NCBI RefSeq assembly: GCF_028993615.1
Contig: NZ_CP118632.1
Coordinates: 2,728,001 to 2,792,000, forward strand
DNA: 64,000 nucleotides
Reading direction: 5' to 3'
Source of the DNA: Herbaspirillum sp. WKF16
GTDB lineage: Bacteria; Pseudomonadota; Gammaproteobacteria; Burkholderiales; Burkholderiaceae_D
Under the pieces are notes generated by a model. That model saw only the letters and a program-made list of their open reading frames with translations, was not told the DNA's origin and made no database searches. Made by a program: the position numbers and the translations under genes. This document shows positions 16,898 through 25,113 of this stretch, piece after piece (the first letter of the stretch is position 1; each line of letters starts with the position of its first letter).

Positions 16898-17553
16898 GGA
16901 ATGAACCAATAATAGTCGCCCGTATATCCGACCTCGTCGAAGAATGCCTTCCATTCGTCGACATGCATTATTGTTTGCGCAGTCAGATTCCAGGCATACA
17001 TCCGCTTCTTTTCTTCATCGGTGCGATATGCGTCGACCGTTATATAGGAATGTCCTTTGCTGACGCGCTCGATCTCTCGCAAGGCGCGTGCGCAATCGTC
17101 CCTGCCCAAGTTATGGATCGTATTGATCGAGATGACCACGTCGAAAGAATCATTGGGAAACTCCAGATTTCGCGCGTCTCCGACCTGCACATACGGACGC
17201 ATGTCCTCAATGGCGTTTTCGACAGCGTACGAGGATATGTCGATGCCCTTGACCACGATGCCGGGAATCAGCTCGGCCAGATCATGCATCATGAACCCCT
17301 TTGCGCATCCCACATCCAACACAGAGCTGGCGCCAGACAATCCGAAATGCTCCTGAAAAGTCGGAATTACCGGCTGCCAGAACCGCGGAAAATAATTGAA
17401 TCCCCCGTACCCGACTCGTCGATCACCGTCGAAGAAATCGCGACCGAATTGACGCGCCAGTGCGCGATCGGCCTCCGTTTTTTCATTTCCGCGCTCTTCG
17501 ACATTACGCTTGGCTTTGGGATAATTGACTAGCAGATCGATTTCTTGCTTCAA
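16894..17553 (-). CDS. Class I SAM-dependent methyltransferase with TTG start
   Basis: 219 residues. Motif I is VLDVGCAKGFMMHDL, motif II is VKGIDISSYAVENA, and the later 'FDVVISINTIHNLG' is typical of Methyltransf_11 proteins. No ATG occurs before motif I. TTG at 17553 has GGAG at a good distance and is the best start. In a sugar operon such an enzyme usually performs N-, O- or C-methylation of a nucleotide sugar, and this position cannot be predicted. It ends in ATGA overlap with E1 alpha and begins 11 bases after the upstream dehydratase gene. Confidence 0.82.
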   Translation of the reverse strand: MKQEIDLLVNYPKAKRNVEERGNEKTEADRALARQFGRDFFDGDRRVGYGGFNYFPRFWQPVIPTFQEHFGLSGASSVLDVGCAKGFMMHDLAELIPGIVVKGIDISSYAVENAIEDMRPYVQVGDARNLEFPNDSFDVVISINTIHNLGRDDCARALREIERVSKGHSYITVDAYRTDEEKKRMYAWNLTAQTIMHVDEWKAFFDEVGYTGDYYWFIP

Positions 17554-17564
17554 AATTGACTCCG

Positions 17565-18557
17565 TTATGGCTTATGGATGTAATTCATTTCTTGCTGCGA
17601 CAGTACATCAAAGTGCTCATCCACCCATTTGATAACCTCGTCAATGCCTTCTTCGAGCTGTACATGATCTTTCCACTTTAGAGTAGTCCGAAGTTTGGAA
17701 CTATCCAGCAGATAGGCGGCATCCTTGCCTAGCCGTTCTCCGACGACTTCAACATGCTTATCGAAGTCCACGTTCATGCGCTCGCAGATCATTTCCACGA
17801 GGGCCCGGATAGTGATGGCCCGCTGCGTGGAAATATGATAGACCTGTCCGTCCACACCGTCGCGCGCAATCTTAAGCGTTGCATCCGACACGTCGTCGAT
17901 GTGAATGAAGGAACGGCTAGATACTCCTCCACCATGCAATTGGATTTTTTTACCCAGTCGAATGAACAATACCGTGCGGGGAATGATGCGATATAACTGC
18001 TGACCTGGTCCGTACACGTTGGCCGCACGAGTCCACACCACAGGAAAGCGGTAAGCAGCATGGAATGTGCGAAGGCTCATGTCGGCCGCGGCACGTGACA
18101 CCGCGTAGGGAGTGCTCGGATTGAAATTCGTTTCTTCACCCACGAAACCCGTACAACTGCCATATACCTCTGGAGTCGAGATATGAACATACCTGTCTAG
18201 GAACGTGAAATGCCTAAGTCGATCATGCAACCGGACTGTCGATACCACATTGGTCTGAAACCAGTGATCGGGGTTTTGCCAACTCTCGGCAACCATGCTC
18301 TGGGCCGCGAAATTGACCACGTAACGCGGCTTGATCTCGGCGATCAGATTAATGATCCCTTCAAGATCCTGATTAAGGTCGAGCCGTCGAAATTGGAAAT
18401 CAGGTTGTGCCCCGCCCCACCGATATGGAAGAAATGCATCCGTCGGCTCATCGGAGCGGCTCACCCCGACTACGCGGGAACCTTCCTTAAGCGCCGCGAA
18501 GCAAAAGCTGGAACCGGAGAATGAATTGGATCCTATGACGAAGAAAGTATCTCGCAT
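17565..18557 (-). CDS. NAD-dependent epimerase/dehydratase with YxxxR in the active site
   Basis: 330 residues from ATG at 18557, one base after the upstream stop. The Rossmann motif FVIGSNSFSGSSF is a variant GxxxxxG. 'VVNFAAQSMVAESW', 'YVHISTPEVYG' and 'RAANVYGPGQ' are typical of GDP-mannose or dTDP-glucose 4,6-dehydratases. The catalytic Tyr lies in TPYAVSRAAADM, giving YxxxR in place of YxxxK. 'HVEVVGERLGKDAAYLLDSSKL' resembles the substrate-binding C-terminus of these enzymes. It probably dehydrates or epimerises an NDP-sugar, unless the Lys-to-Arg change alters or abolishes activity. Confidence 0.82.
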   Translation of the reverse strand: MRDTFFVIGSNSFSGSSFCFAALKEGSRVVGVSRSDEPTDAFLPYRWGGAQPDFQFRRLDLNQDLEGIINLIAEIKPRYVVNFAAQSMVAESWQNPDHWFQTNVVSTVRLHDRLRHFTFLDRYVHISTPEVYGSCTGFVGEETNFNPSTPYAVSRAAADMSLRTFHAAYRFPVVWTRAANVYGPGQQLYRIIPRTVLFIRLGKKIQLHGGGVSSRSFIHIDDVSDATLKIARDGVDGQVYHISTQRAITIRALVEMICERMNVDFDKHVEVVGERLGKDAAYLLDSSKLRTTLKWKDHVQLEEGIDEVIKWVDEHFDVLSQQEMNYIHKP

Positions 18558-18558
18558 T

Positions 18559-19167
18559 TCAACTGACAGTCTTGGCTGGTAAAGGATTTTCACAAAGCCA
18601 TTGCATGATCATGTGACCCAAGATGACTTGCATGTCTTCCGCGATCTGCATGTCATCAATCGCGAAATGAATCGGCAAATCCGCCAAGCCAAGGGCGCGG
18701 CCACCGCTATAGCCAAGAAGGGCGCAGGATTTAACACCCATGACCCTGGCTTGTTCAAGCACCTTGACAATATTGGGAGAGTTTCCGCTCCCAGATAACA
18801 CAATCAGCAGATCATCTGCGTGCGCCTGTACCGCGAGCTGCTCAGAATAAATGTTGTCGTAACCAATATCATTGGCCAAACAGGTCAACACCGCAGGATT
18901 GGCTGACAACGACAAAACTCGCATGCCCCCGCCGGTGCGTTTTGCAATACCATACAAGAAATCGTTGGCCAGATGATTGGCATTGCCGGCACTGCCGCCG
19001 TTACCGCAAAAAAACACCTGCCGGCCATTCATCCAACATTGCCGCATCTCTTGGGCCAACTGCGCCGCACCGGACCAATCCGTTTCATCAAGCAGTTTTT
19101 GCAGGCGAGACGCGTATTGCCTGAAGGTGTGTGTATCCAGATTCGGCGCAAGCATCACGGCACTCAT
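18559..19167 (-). CDS. SIS-domain phosphoheptose isomerase-like protein (GmhA family)
   Basis: 202 residues from ATG at 19167, overlapping the upstream stop as ATGA. GmhA-like segments are VFFCGNGGSAGNANHLANDF, CLANDIGYDNIYSEQL, LIVLSGSGNSPNIVKVLEQA and an EDMQVILGHMI tail that carries the catalytic His region. GmhA converts sedoheptulose-7-phosphate to D-glycero-manno-heptose-7-phosphate. As a dedicated copy inside a sugar operon it probably supplies a heptose phosphate to the HldE-like kinase. Other SIS sugars are possible because DiaA-type proteins share the fold. Confidence 0.83.
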   Translation of the reverse strand: MSAVMLAPNLDTHTFRQYASRLQKLLDETDWSGAAQLAQEMRQCWMNGRQVFFCGNGGSAGNANHLANDFLYGIAKRTGGGMRVLSLSANPAVLTCLANDIGYDNIYSEQLAVQAHADDLLIVLSGSGNSPNIVKVLEQARVMGVKSCALLGYSGGRALGLADLPIHFAIDDMQIAEDMQVILGHMIMQWLCENPLPAKTVS

Positions 19168-20111
19168 GCTTTGGGCGCCAGGACGGTTTGCTCCATCCAC
19201 TTTAGGTTGTAATAGCGATCTTCGTCCTTTAACTCCCCACCGCGATATTTATCGATGATTTCCGTGATCGCCATCTCCACAGACTTGGATGGTTTGAATC
19301 CGGTCGCCAGCAGCTTGTCGGAATTGACCCGATAAGAGCGAGGGTCGCTGGATTCGGTCACTACGATTTCCACTGGAATATGCCGCGCCACCATCTGCGC
19401 AATCTCCAGAATGGAAATATTCTCGAACCCGGCGTTATAGACACCGGTTAACTCGGGATGATCGATCAGATGCAAATACACGTCTGTAATGTCATCGATA
19501 TGGATATTGGGACGAACCTGTGTGCCGCCGAACACTGTAATTTTCCCCTTCGACAGTGCTTGCATAGTCAACAAATTGACAGACACATCGAGCCGCATAC
19601 GCGGTGAATACCCGCAAACCGTCGCCGGACGCACGATCTGGACAATCATGCGATCACGATAGCTCAGCAATACCGGTTCCGAAACCATCTTGGTCTTGTT
19701 GTATTCAGAAATTGGCTTGAGTTCAAGGTCTTCAGTAACTTGCGGCTCATTCTTGACGCCATAGACGCTGCCAGAAGAGGCATAGATGAACTGTTTGACT
19801 CCCTTACGCACCGCTTTATCCGCCAGTTGCATTGTGGCCAGCGCGCTGATTTCCCAAGTTAATTTTGGATCCAGATCTCCGCAAGGATCATTGGCCACTG
19901 ACGATAGATGAATGATGATATCGACGCCGTCGAGAGAGATCGCATCTATATCTCGCACATCGCCTTTGATAATCGTCAAGCCAGGATGAGGCTGCAAATA
20001 GTTACCAAACCATTGGGCATCCAGCGCATGCACCTTATAGCCACGCGCCAATAATTTTGGAACCAGAACGGTTCCTTTGTAACCACATGCGCCTGTCACC
20101 AAAATCTTCAT
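19164..20111 (-). CDS. NAD-dependent sugar epimerase/dehydratase, first gene of the sugar operon
   Basis: 315 residues with GGGGA six bases before the ATG. The Rossmann motif is TGACGYKGTVL, the strand with the catalytic Ser/Thr is FIYASSGSVYG and the active-site pair is YNKTK. 'VRPATVCGYSPRMRLDV' and 'VRPNIHIDDITDVYLHL' are typical of extended SDRs acting on nucleotide sugars. It is transcribed leftward and leads thirteen genes that are mostly separated by 4-base overlaps or a few bases. The precise reaction (4-epimerase, 4,6-dehydratase or reductase) cannot be told. Confidence 0.85.
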   Translation of the reverse strand: MKILVTGACGYKGTVLVPKLLARGYKVHALDAQWFGNYLQPHPGLTIIKGDVRDIDAISLDGVDIIIHLSSVANDPCGDLDPKLTWEISALATMQLADKAVRKGVKQFIYASSGSVYGVKNEPQVTEDLELKPISEYNKTKMVSEPVLLSYRDRMIVQIVRPATVCGYSPRMRLDVSVNLLTMQALSKGKITVFGGTQVRPNIHIDDITDVYLHLIDHPELTGVYNAGFENISILEIAQMVARHIPVEIVVTESSDPRSYRVNSDKLLATGFKPSKSVEMAITEIIDKYRGGELKDEDRYYNLKWMEQTVLAPKA

Positions 20112-20152
20112 ATATCCCCGTTTATCGACCAGTGAAACTTCGAAACGACGGA

Positions 20153-20158
20153 ATTATA
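20153..20158 (-). promoter_or_regulatory. Candidate -10 box of the 13-gene sugar operon
   Basis: On the minus strand the hexamer is a perfect TATAAT, 42 bases before the first ATG, which gives a leader of about 35 bases. The -35 region is poor and is occupied by a G8 tract (20171-20178) next to TCGGAC, so spacing or an activator may control the promoter. This is a prediction from sequence only. Confidence 0.4.
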
Positions 20159-20187
20159 TCGATGCGCCTGCCCCCCCCGTCCGATAA

Positions 20188-20201
20188 ATAGAGCGCTCTA
20201 T
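20188..20201. promoter_or_regulatory. 14-bp perfect palindrome upstream of the sugar operon
   Basis: ATAGAGCGCTCTAT is a perfect palindrome centred about 40 bases upstream of the candidate -10 box. C6 (20203-20208) and C8 (20171-20178) tracts flank it. It could be a dimer-binding operator; no cognate regulator can be named. Confidence 0.4.
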
Positions 20202-20325
20202 GCCCCCCAAAAGCAATTTTGGCCGGCACTACTCACGAAAATATTGCAATTTAAACATCATCGCATTTTTAGTTGCACCATGGAGATACTGAAATATCTG
20301 AATCGCTCGAATAAGCCATATCCCC

Positions 20326-20360
20326 CAAAAAAATGAGGCCATCCTTGGGCCTCATTTTTT
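20326..20360 (-). terminator. Terminator after the Trp/Gly-rich secreted protein gene
   Basis: AAATGAGGCC pairs with GGCCTCATTT, interrupted by a short loop (ATCCTTG region). A-runs and T-runs on both sides make it work in either direction. Leftward, it ends the gene at 20408-20812 and insulates the sugar operon promoter. Confidence 0.8.
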
Positions 20361-20407
20361 CCCAGTGCGTGCGACCGGGCATTCGTCAATCTTGATTGTG
20401 CATCAGC

Positions 20408-20812
20408 TCAACCGCACTCGCCGCGGCGCTCGTGCCCCGGCGGGCAGTGATGGCCGTGGCGCTCGTAGCCATGGCGCGGTGGCGGCGCCGCCGGACGGGG
20501 CGGCGGACCGCCGCGCCAGCCGCCGCGATCCAGCTCCCAGCCGTGCGGGCCTTCATGCCAGACCGGCTGGGCGTAGGCATAGCCGCGGCGCTCGCGCACC
20601 CAGCGGCCGCTGCGCCAGTAGTGGGCATGGCCGTTCCAGTCCCAGTAGCCGGGCACCCAGACGTAGCCATGGCGCGGCGGCGGCAGGCGCTCGGCGCGCG
20701 GCGGCGGCGGCGCGCCGATGTTGATGTTGACGGAAACCTGGGCTTGCGCCTCAGGCAGCAAGGCGGCCGACGATGCGGCCGCCAGGACGATGGCGAGTAT
20801 TATTTTTTTCAT
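20408..20812 (-). CDS. Secreted Trp/Gly-rich protein with WxxGxW-like repeats
   Basis: 134 residues. The signal peptide ends near QAQ at residue 25 and is followed by VSVNINIG and a proline-rich link. Aromatic repeats such as VWVPGYWDW, HYWRSGRWVRERRGY and HGWELDRGGWRGG match the YXWGXW/WXXGXW repeat group of small exported proteins found in many proteobacteria. The tail is rich in His, Pro and Arg. The cellular role is unknown. Location is periplasm or outer surface by the signal peptide. The opposite-strand frame lacks such features. Confidence 0.78.
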   Translation of the reverse strand: MKKIILAIVLAAASSAALLPEAQAQVSVNINIGAPPPPRAERLPPPRHGYVWVPGYWDWNGHAHYWRSGRWVRERRGYAYAQPVWHEGPHGWELDRGGWRGGPPPRPAAPPPRHGYERHGHHCPPGHERRGECG

Positions 20813-20970
20813 GATGTTCCATGATGCGGGTGAAGATACGGATGAGACCGGCCAACGCGCGGCGCGGTTCCTGAAGAGCCCCGTCGCGGTTGCCGCGAGA
20901 CAATAACATCCTTCGCCGCCGCGCGCAGGCTTGAACTACAATCCGGAGATCCGTCCTTTCGCGCATCGCC

Positions 20971-21792
20971 ATGACCGCCATCCGCCACTCTTCCCGAGAC
21001 TGGGTGCTGAGCGCGCCGCAGTCGCCGCGCATGGAACGCATCGAGGCCTATTTCAGCGGCCGCGGCTACGACTTCCACCGCCATGACACCTACGCCATCG
21101 GCCGCACACTGGCCGGCGTGCAAAGCTTCCACTACCGGGGCGAGCTGCGCCACAGCATGCCGGGCGGCTCCATCATCCTGCATCCCGACGAGCTGCACGA
21201 CGGCCAGGCCGGCCACCGCGACGGCTTTCGCTACCGCATGATCTACGTGCAGCCGGCCTTGCTGCAGCAAGCCCTGGGCGGGCGCGCGCTGCCCTACATC
21301 GAGACCGGCCTGTCGCAGGATCCGCGCCTGTTCCATACCATCGACACCCTGTTGCGCGGCATGGACCGCCGGCTCGACGACCAGGAGGAGGAAGACGCCC
21401 TCTACGACCTGGCGCAGGCCATGAGCGCGGTGGCCGGCACGCCCCGCGCACGCAGGTCCCTCGACTTCGCCGGCGCCGAACGGGCGCGTGAGCTGATCCT
21501 CGCCTCGCTGGAGCGCCAGGTCACGCTGGACGAGCTCAGCGCCGTCAGCGGCAACGACCGCTGGAGCCTGTCCCGGGATTTTCGCGCGCTGTACGGCACC
21601 AGCCCCTATCGCTATTTGACCATGCGCCGGCTGGAGCTGGCGCGCAGGATGGCGGCGGCAGGCGCCGACCTGGCTTCGGCGGCGGCGGCGGCGGGCTTCT
21701 CCGACCAGAGCCACATGACGCGCCACTTCGTGCGCGCCTACGGGCTGGCGCCCGGCGCCTGGCTGCGCATGCTCAGGGCGCGCGCACGCTGA
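20971..21792 (+). CDS. AraC-family transcriptional regulator
   Basis: 273 residues. The N-terminal AraC_binding cupin (about 15-150) contains DFHRHDTYAIGRTLAGVQSF and 'PGGSIILHPDELHDGQAG'. The C-terminal double helix-turn-helix (about 170-265) has LDELSAVSGNDRWSLSRDFR and 'AAAAAGFSDQSHMTRHFVR'. The domain order is that of ligand-responsive AraC activators. The downstream cupin gene on the same strand, about 100 bases away, is a possible target. The ligand is unknown. Confidence 0.88.
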   Translation: MTAIRHSSRDWVLSAPQSPRMERIEAYFSGRGYDFHRHDTYAIGRTLAGVQSFHYRGELRHSMPGGSIILHPDELHDGQAGHRDGFRYRMIYVQPALLQQALGGRALPYIETGLSQDPRLFHTIDTLLRGMDRRLDDQEEEDALYDLAQAMSAVAGTPRARRSLDFAGAERARELILASLERQVTLDELSAVSGNDRWSLSRDFRALYGTSPYRYLTMRRLELARRMAAAGADLASAAAAAGFSDQSHMTRHFVRAYGLAPGAWLRMLRARAR

Positions 21793-21891
21793 GGCCGCTT
21801 GCGAAGTGCAAGCGCCAGAGTTGCACAATCGTTCAAGACGCGGCTTCGCGCGCCGCCTAGACTGGGCGCTTTCCATCGAAGGGAGCGCCCC

Positions 21892-22272
21892 ATGCCTGCA
21901 ACATCCACCCGCCGCCAAGCGGTCAACCTCGCCCATAAATTCTCGCTGTTCAGCGAACAGTGGTCGCAGAAGATCATCGCCGAGATGAACGACTACCAGT
22001 TCAAGCTGGCGCGCCTGCAAGGCGAATTCATCTGGCACACGCATGCCGACACCGACGAGGCCTTCATCGTGGTCGAGGGCGAACTGCGCATCGAGTTCCG
22101 CGACGGCGAGGTGACGCTGCGCACCGGCGAGATGTACGTCGTGCCCAAGGGACGCGAGCACAAGCCGGTGGCCGAAAGGGAGGTCAAGCTGTTGCTGGTC
22201 GAGCCGCGCGGCACGCCCAACACCGGCGACCAGGGCGGAGCGCGCACCACGCCGGGCGACGTCTGGATCTGA
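21892..22272 (+). CDS. Small cupin-domain protein
   Basis: 126 residues from ATG at 21892 with GGGAG upstream; the longer frame reads into a non-coding leader. A single cupin barrel shows both conserved motifs: WHTHADTDEAFIVVEGELRI and GEMYVVPKGREHKPVA, which supply metal-binding His and Glu residues. Such proteins are often mannose-6-phosphate-isomerase-like or stress-related cupins of unknown substrate. The C-terminal part is polar and probably disordered. It is convergent with alaC across a shared terminator. Confidence 0.82.
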   Translation: MPATSTRRQAVNLAHKFSLFSEQWSQKIIAEMNDYQFKLARLQGEFIWHTHADTDEAFIVVEGELRIEFRDGEVTLRTGEMYVVPKGREHKPVAEREVKLLLVEPRGTPNTGDQGGARTTPGDVWI

Positions 22273-22282
22273 ACCTTGCATG

Positions 22283-22312
22283 AAAAACGGCGCCCCGCAT
22301 GGCGCCGTTTCT
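22283..22312. terminator. Bidirectional terminator between the cupin gene and alaC
   Basis: AAACGGCGCC pairs perfectly with GGCGCCGTTT across CCGCAT, with an A-run on one side and T-rich sequence on the other. It suits both converging transcripts. Confidence 0.7.
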
Positions 22313-22332
22313 CATGCGGGAAGCGCTTCGCC

Positions 22333-23607
22333 TCAGCCGCCCCTGGCCGCCTTGAACATAGTCTTGATGCCGCGCACCGCCTGGCGGATGCGCGCCTCGT
22401 TCTCGATCAGCGCGAAACGCACGTACTCATCGCCGTACTCGCCGAAGCCGATGCCGGGCGAGACGCATACCTTGGCCTGCTCCATCAGTATCTTGGAGAA
22501 CTCCAGCGAACCGAGGGCGCGATAGGGTTCCGGAATCCGCGCCCAGATGTACATCGAGGCCTTGGGCACGTCCACCATCCAGCCCGCTTCGTGCAGGCCC
22601 TTGACCAGCACGTTGCGGCGCTTCTCGTAGTTGGCGCGGATCTCTTCCACGCAAGACTGGTCGCCTTCCAGCGCGGCGATCGCGGCCACCTGCACCGGCG
22701 TGAAGCTGCCGTAGTCGTGGTAGCTCTTGATGCGCGCCAGCGCCGCCACCAGCTTGCTGTTGCCGACCATGAAACCGATCCGCCAGCCGGCCATGTTGTA
22801 GCTCTTGGAGAGCGTGAAGAACTCCACCGCGACGTCGCGCGCGCCGGGCACCTGCATGATGGACGGCGCCTTCCAGCCGTCGAAGGTGATATCGGCGTAG
22901 GCCAGGTCGTGCACCACCAGGATATTGTGCTCGCGCGCCAGCGCCACCACGCGCTCGAAGAACTCCAGCTCGACGCATTGCGCAGTCGGGTTGGAGGGGA
23001 AGCCCAGCACCATCATCTTGGGCTTGGGATAGCTCTCGCGCACCGCGCGCTCCAGCTCGGCGAAGAAGTCGACGTCCGGGCTCATGCGCACCGAACGGAT
23101 ATTGGCGCCGGCGATCACCGCGCCGTAGATGTGGATCGGGTAGCTGGGATTGGGCACCAGCACGGTGTCGCCCTTGTCCAGCGTGGCCAGCATGAGGTGC
23201 GCCAGGCCTTCCTTGGAGCCGATGGTGACGATGGCTTCGCTGTCGGGATCGAAGTCGACCTCGTAGCGCGACTTGTACCAGTGCGCGATCGCGCGGCGCA
23301 GGCGGGGGATGCCCTTGGAGGACGAATACCCGTGCGTGTCCGGTCGCTGCGCCACCTCCACCAGCTTGGCGACGATGTGCGGCGGCGTGGCGCCGTCCGG
23401 ATTGCCCATGGACATGTCGATGATGTCCTCACCGCGACGGCGCGCGGCCATCTTGAGTTCGGCGGTGATGTTGAAGACGTAGGGCGGCAGCCGCTCGATG
23501 CGCGGGAAGCTGACCGGGATGGCGGTGCCGGAAGAAGCGGGAGAAGAAGCGGGAGAAGAAACGTCAGGCGTGCGCGAAGGGTCGCGCGAATCTGCGGATT
23601 GCGTCAT
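22333..23607 (-). CDS. alaC: Alanine-synthesising aminotransferase AlaC (class I/II, PLP)
   Basis: 424 residues from ATG at 23607; a GTG four codons upstream is possible. The fold-type I aminotransferase has the PLP-binding Lys in [15 protein letters not shown] and other family residues in [18 protein letters not shown] and GFPSNPTAQ. The sequence matches the AlaC/YfdZ group, which makes alanine from pyruvate using glutamate. It has an unusual Ser/Pro/Ala-rich N-terminal extension (about residues 8-28) with a short direct repeat. It appears monocistronic, ending at a shared terminator. Confidence 0.87.
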   Translation of the reverse strand: MTQSADSRDPSRTPDVSSPASSPASSGTAIPVSFPRIERLPPYVFNITAELKMAARRRGEDIIDMSMGNPDGATPPHIVAKLVEVAQRPDTHGYSSSKGIPRLRRAIAHWYKSRYEVDFDPDSEAIVTIGSKEGLAHLMLATLDKGDTVLVPNPSYPIHIYGAVIAGANIRSVRMSPDVDFFAELERAVRESYPKPKMMVLGFPSNPTAQCVELEFFERVVALAREHNILVVHDLAYADITFDGWKAPSIMQVPGARDVAVEFFTLSKSYNMAGWRIGFMVGNSKLVAALARIKSYHDYGSFTPVQVAAIAALEGDQSCVEEIRANYEKRRNVLVKGLHEAGWMVDVPKASMYIWARIPEPYRALGSLEFSKILMEQAKVCVSPGIGFGEYGDEYVRFALIENEARIRQAVRGIKTMFKAARGG

Positions 23608-23818
23608 GGTGGCTTTCACGTAAGCGCCCGGAACCGTCCGAGCGACGTTGGAACAGATGTTCCGCGAACGATTCTATGCGGGATCGTCCGCACGCACAAT
23701 ACGCGCACCGCATTTTCTTCAGCGCCGCGGGCGCATGCAAGGCAACGGCGCGGCGCCGACTGCGGCGCCGCGCGTTTCCTTCCCCTCCTCCCCACGGCAT
23801 TCCCCTCGCGGCCGCGGC
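23608..23818. other. Intergenic region with a GC-rich hairpin
   Basis: CGCGGCGCCG (23749-23758) pairs perfectly with CGGCGCCGCG (23763-23772) over a 4-base loop. There is no good T-run in the leftward direction, so termination of the upstream ligase/ABC operon here is uncertain. Otherwise nothing is seen. Confidence 0.4.
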
Positions 23819-25099
23819 TCACTCGTACTTGCGCGCGTCCTCGATCACCTTGCCGTCGTTGGGCAGGCTGCCCGGGCCCACCAGCAATACCTCGCCGCGC
23901 AGCTTGGTCACCTCGCGCAGACTGCCGGCCACCGCGGACACGTCGACCGCAGGGTTCTCCGGGTCGCCGACTTCGCAGTGCAGCGTCATCACGTCGTTGG
24001 CCATCTCGCCGCTGACCACCAGGCGCGCGCGGATCAGGTCGCCATGGCGGCGCAACACATCGGCCACCTGCGAGGGATGCACGAACATGCCGCGCACCTT
24101 GGTGGTCTGGTCGGCGCGCCCCATCCAGCCCTTGATGCGGGTGTTGGTGCGCCCGCAGGGCGAGGCGTCGGCCATCACCGCCGAGAGGTCGCCGGTGCCG
24201 AAGCGGATCAGCGGATAGTCGGGATTGAACGAGGTCACCACCACCTCGCCCACCTCGCCCGCGGCCACCGGATCGCCGGTGCCGGGGCGCACGATCTCCA
24301 GGATCAGCTCCTCGTCCAGCACCATGCCGGGATGGACCGCCCCTTCGCTCATGGTTTCGTAGGCAATGTTGCCGATGTCGGCCGAGGCGTACAGCTGCAG
24401 CACCTGCGGCACGCCGTGCTCATGGAACCAGGCGCGCAACGACGGCGGCAAGGCCTCCGCGCTCACCAGCGCGCGCTGCACGCTGGAAATGTCGGCGCCG
24501 ATCTCCTGCGCCTTCTCGATGATGATCTTGAGGAAGGACGGCGTGCCGACGTAAGCGTCGGGCTTCAATGCCGCCATCGCGTTGACCTGCAATTCGGTCT
24601 GGCCGATGCCGGCCGGGATCACCGCGCAGCCCAGCCTGGCCGCCGCGCCTTCGACCATGAAGGCGGCTGGCGTGAAATGGTAGGCGAAGCAGTTCTGCAG
24701 GATGTGGCCGGCCTGCAGGCCGAGCGCCTTCATCGGGCTGGCGAAGCGCCACCAGTCGGCGCCGTGCCCCTCCGGATCGTAGATCGGGCCGGGCGAGACG
24801 AACAGCCGCCGCAACTGCCTGGCCGGCGTGGTGTTCAGGCCGCCGAAGGGCGTCTCGCGCGTTTGCAGCGCCTTGAGATCGGACTTGCGCGTCACCGGCA
24901 AGCGCGCGAGATCGGCGCGTGAGCGCACCGCCCTGGCGTCGACGCCGTGCAGGATGCGCGCCCATCCGGGCGCTGCCTGCGCGCGCGCCAGCAATTGCGG
25001 CAGGCGCTGCATGAGCTGCTCTTCGCGCTGTTGCGCATCGCGCCGCTCCAGCGCGTCCAGTTCCGCCAGGATCTGGCTGGGATTGGCCATGTTACCCAT
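23819..25099 (-). CDS. PaaK-like adenylate-forming CoA ligase
   Basis: 426 residues from ATG at 25099 with GAGGGGA upstream; the longer GTG start overlaps livF. It has the phenylacetate-CoA-ligase architecture: 'LPVTRKSDL', a motif region 'FVSPGPIYDPEGHG', 'VSAEALPPSLRAW', 'LYASADIGNIAYET', 'RFGTGDLSAV' and a C-terminal domain with TKVRGMFVHPSQV. PaaK-type enzymes activate aromatic or dicarboxylic acids with CoA through an acyl-AMP. It is the last gene of the ABC transporter cluster, which suggests that an imported carboxylate is activated. Substrate unknown. Confidence 0.83.
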   Translation of the reverse strand: MGNMANPSQILAELDALERRDAQQREEQLMQRLPQLLARAQAAPGWARILHGVDARAVRSRADLARLPVTRKSDLKALQTRETPFGGLNTTPARQLRRLFVSPGPIYDPEGHGADWWRFASPMKALGLQAGHILQNCFAYHFTPAAFMVEGAAARLGCAVIPAGIGQTELQVNAMAALKPDAYVGTPSFLKIIIEKAQEIGADISSVQRALVSAEALPPSLRAWFHEHGVPQVLQLYASADIGNIAYETMSEGAVHPGMVLDEELILEIVRPGTGDPVAAGEVGEVVVTSFNPDYPLIRFGTGDLSAVMADASPCGRTNTRIKGWMGRADQTTKVRGMFVHPSQVADVLRRHGDLIRARLVVSGEMANDVMTLHCEVGDPENPAVDVSAVAGSLREVTKLRGEVLLVGPGSLPNDGKVIEDARKYE

Positions 25100-25113
25100 A
25101 TCGTCCCCTCGCC

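Noticed and set aside
20112-20325. JUMPstart/ops element upstream of the polysaccharide operon
   Set aside because: I looked for GGCGGTAG on the operon strand in the leader and did not find it.
20365-20824. Plus-strand frames opposite the Trp/Gly-rich secreted protein gene
   Set aside because: They lack a signal peptide or domain, whereas the minus-strand protein has both a signal peptide and aromatic repeats and is followed by a terminator.
22276-24015. Plus-strand open frame (about 579 codons) opposite alaC and the following gap
   Set aside because: No ribosome-binding site or domain; it runs through a terminator and is explained by high third-position GC of alaC.
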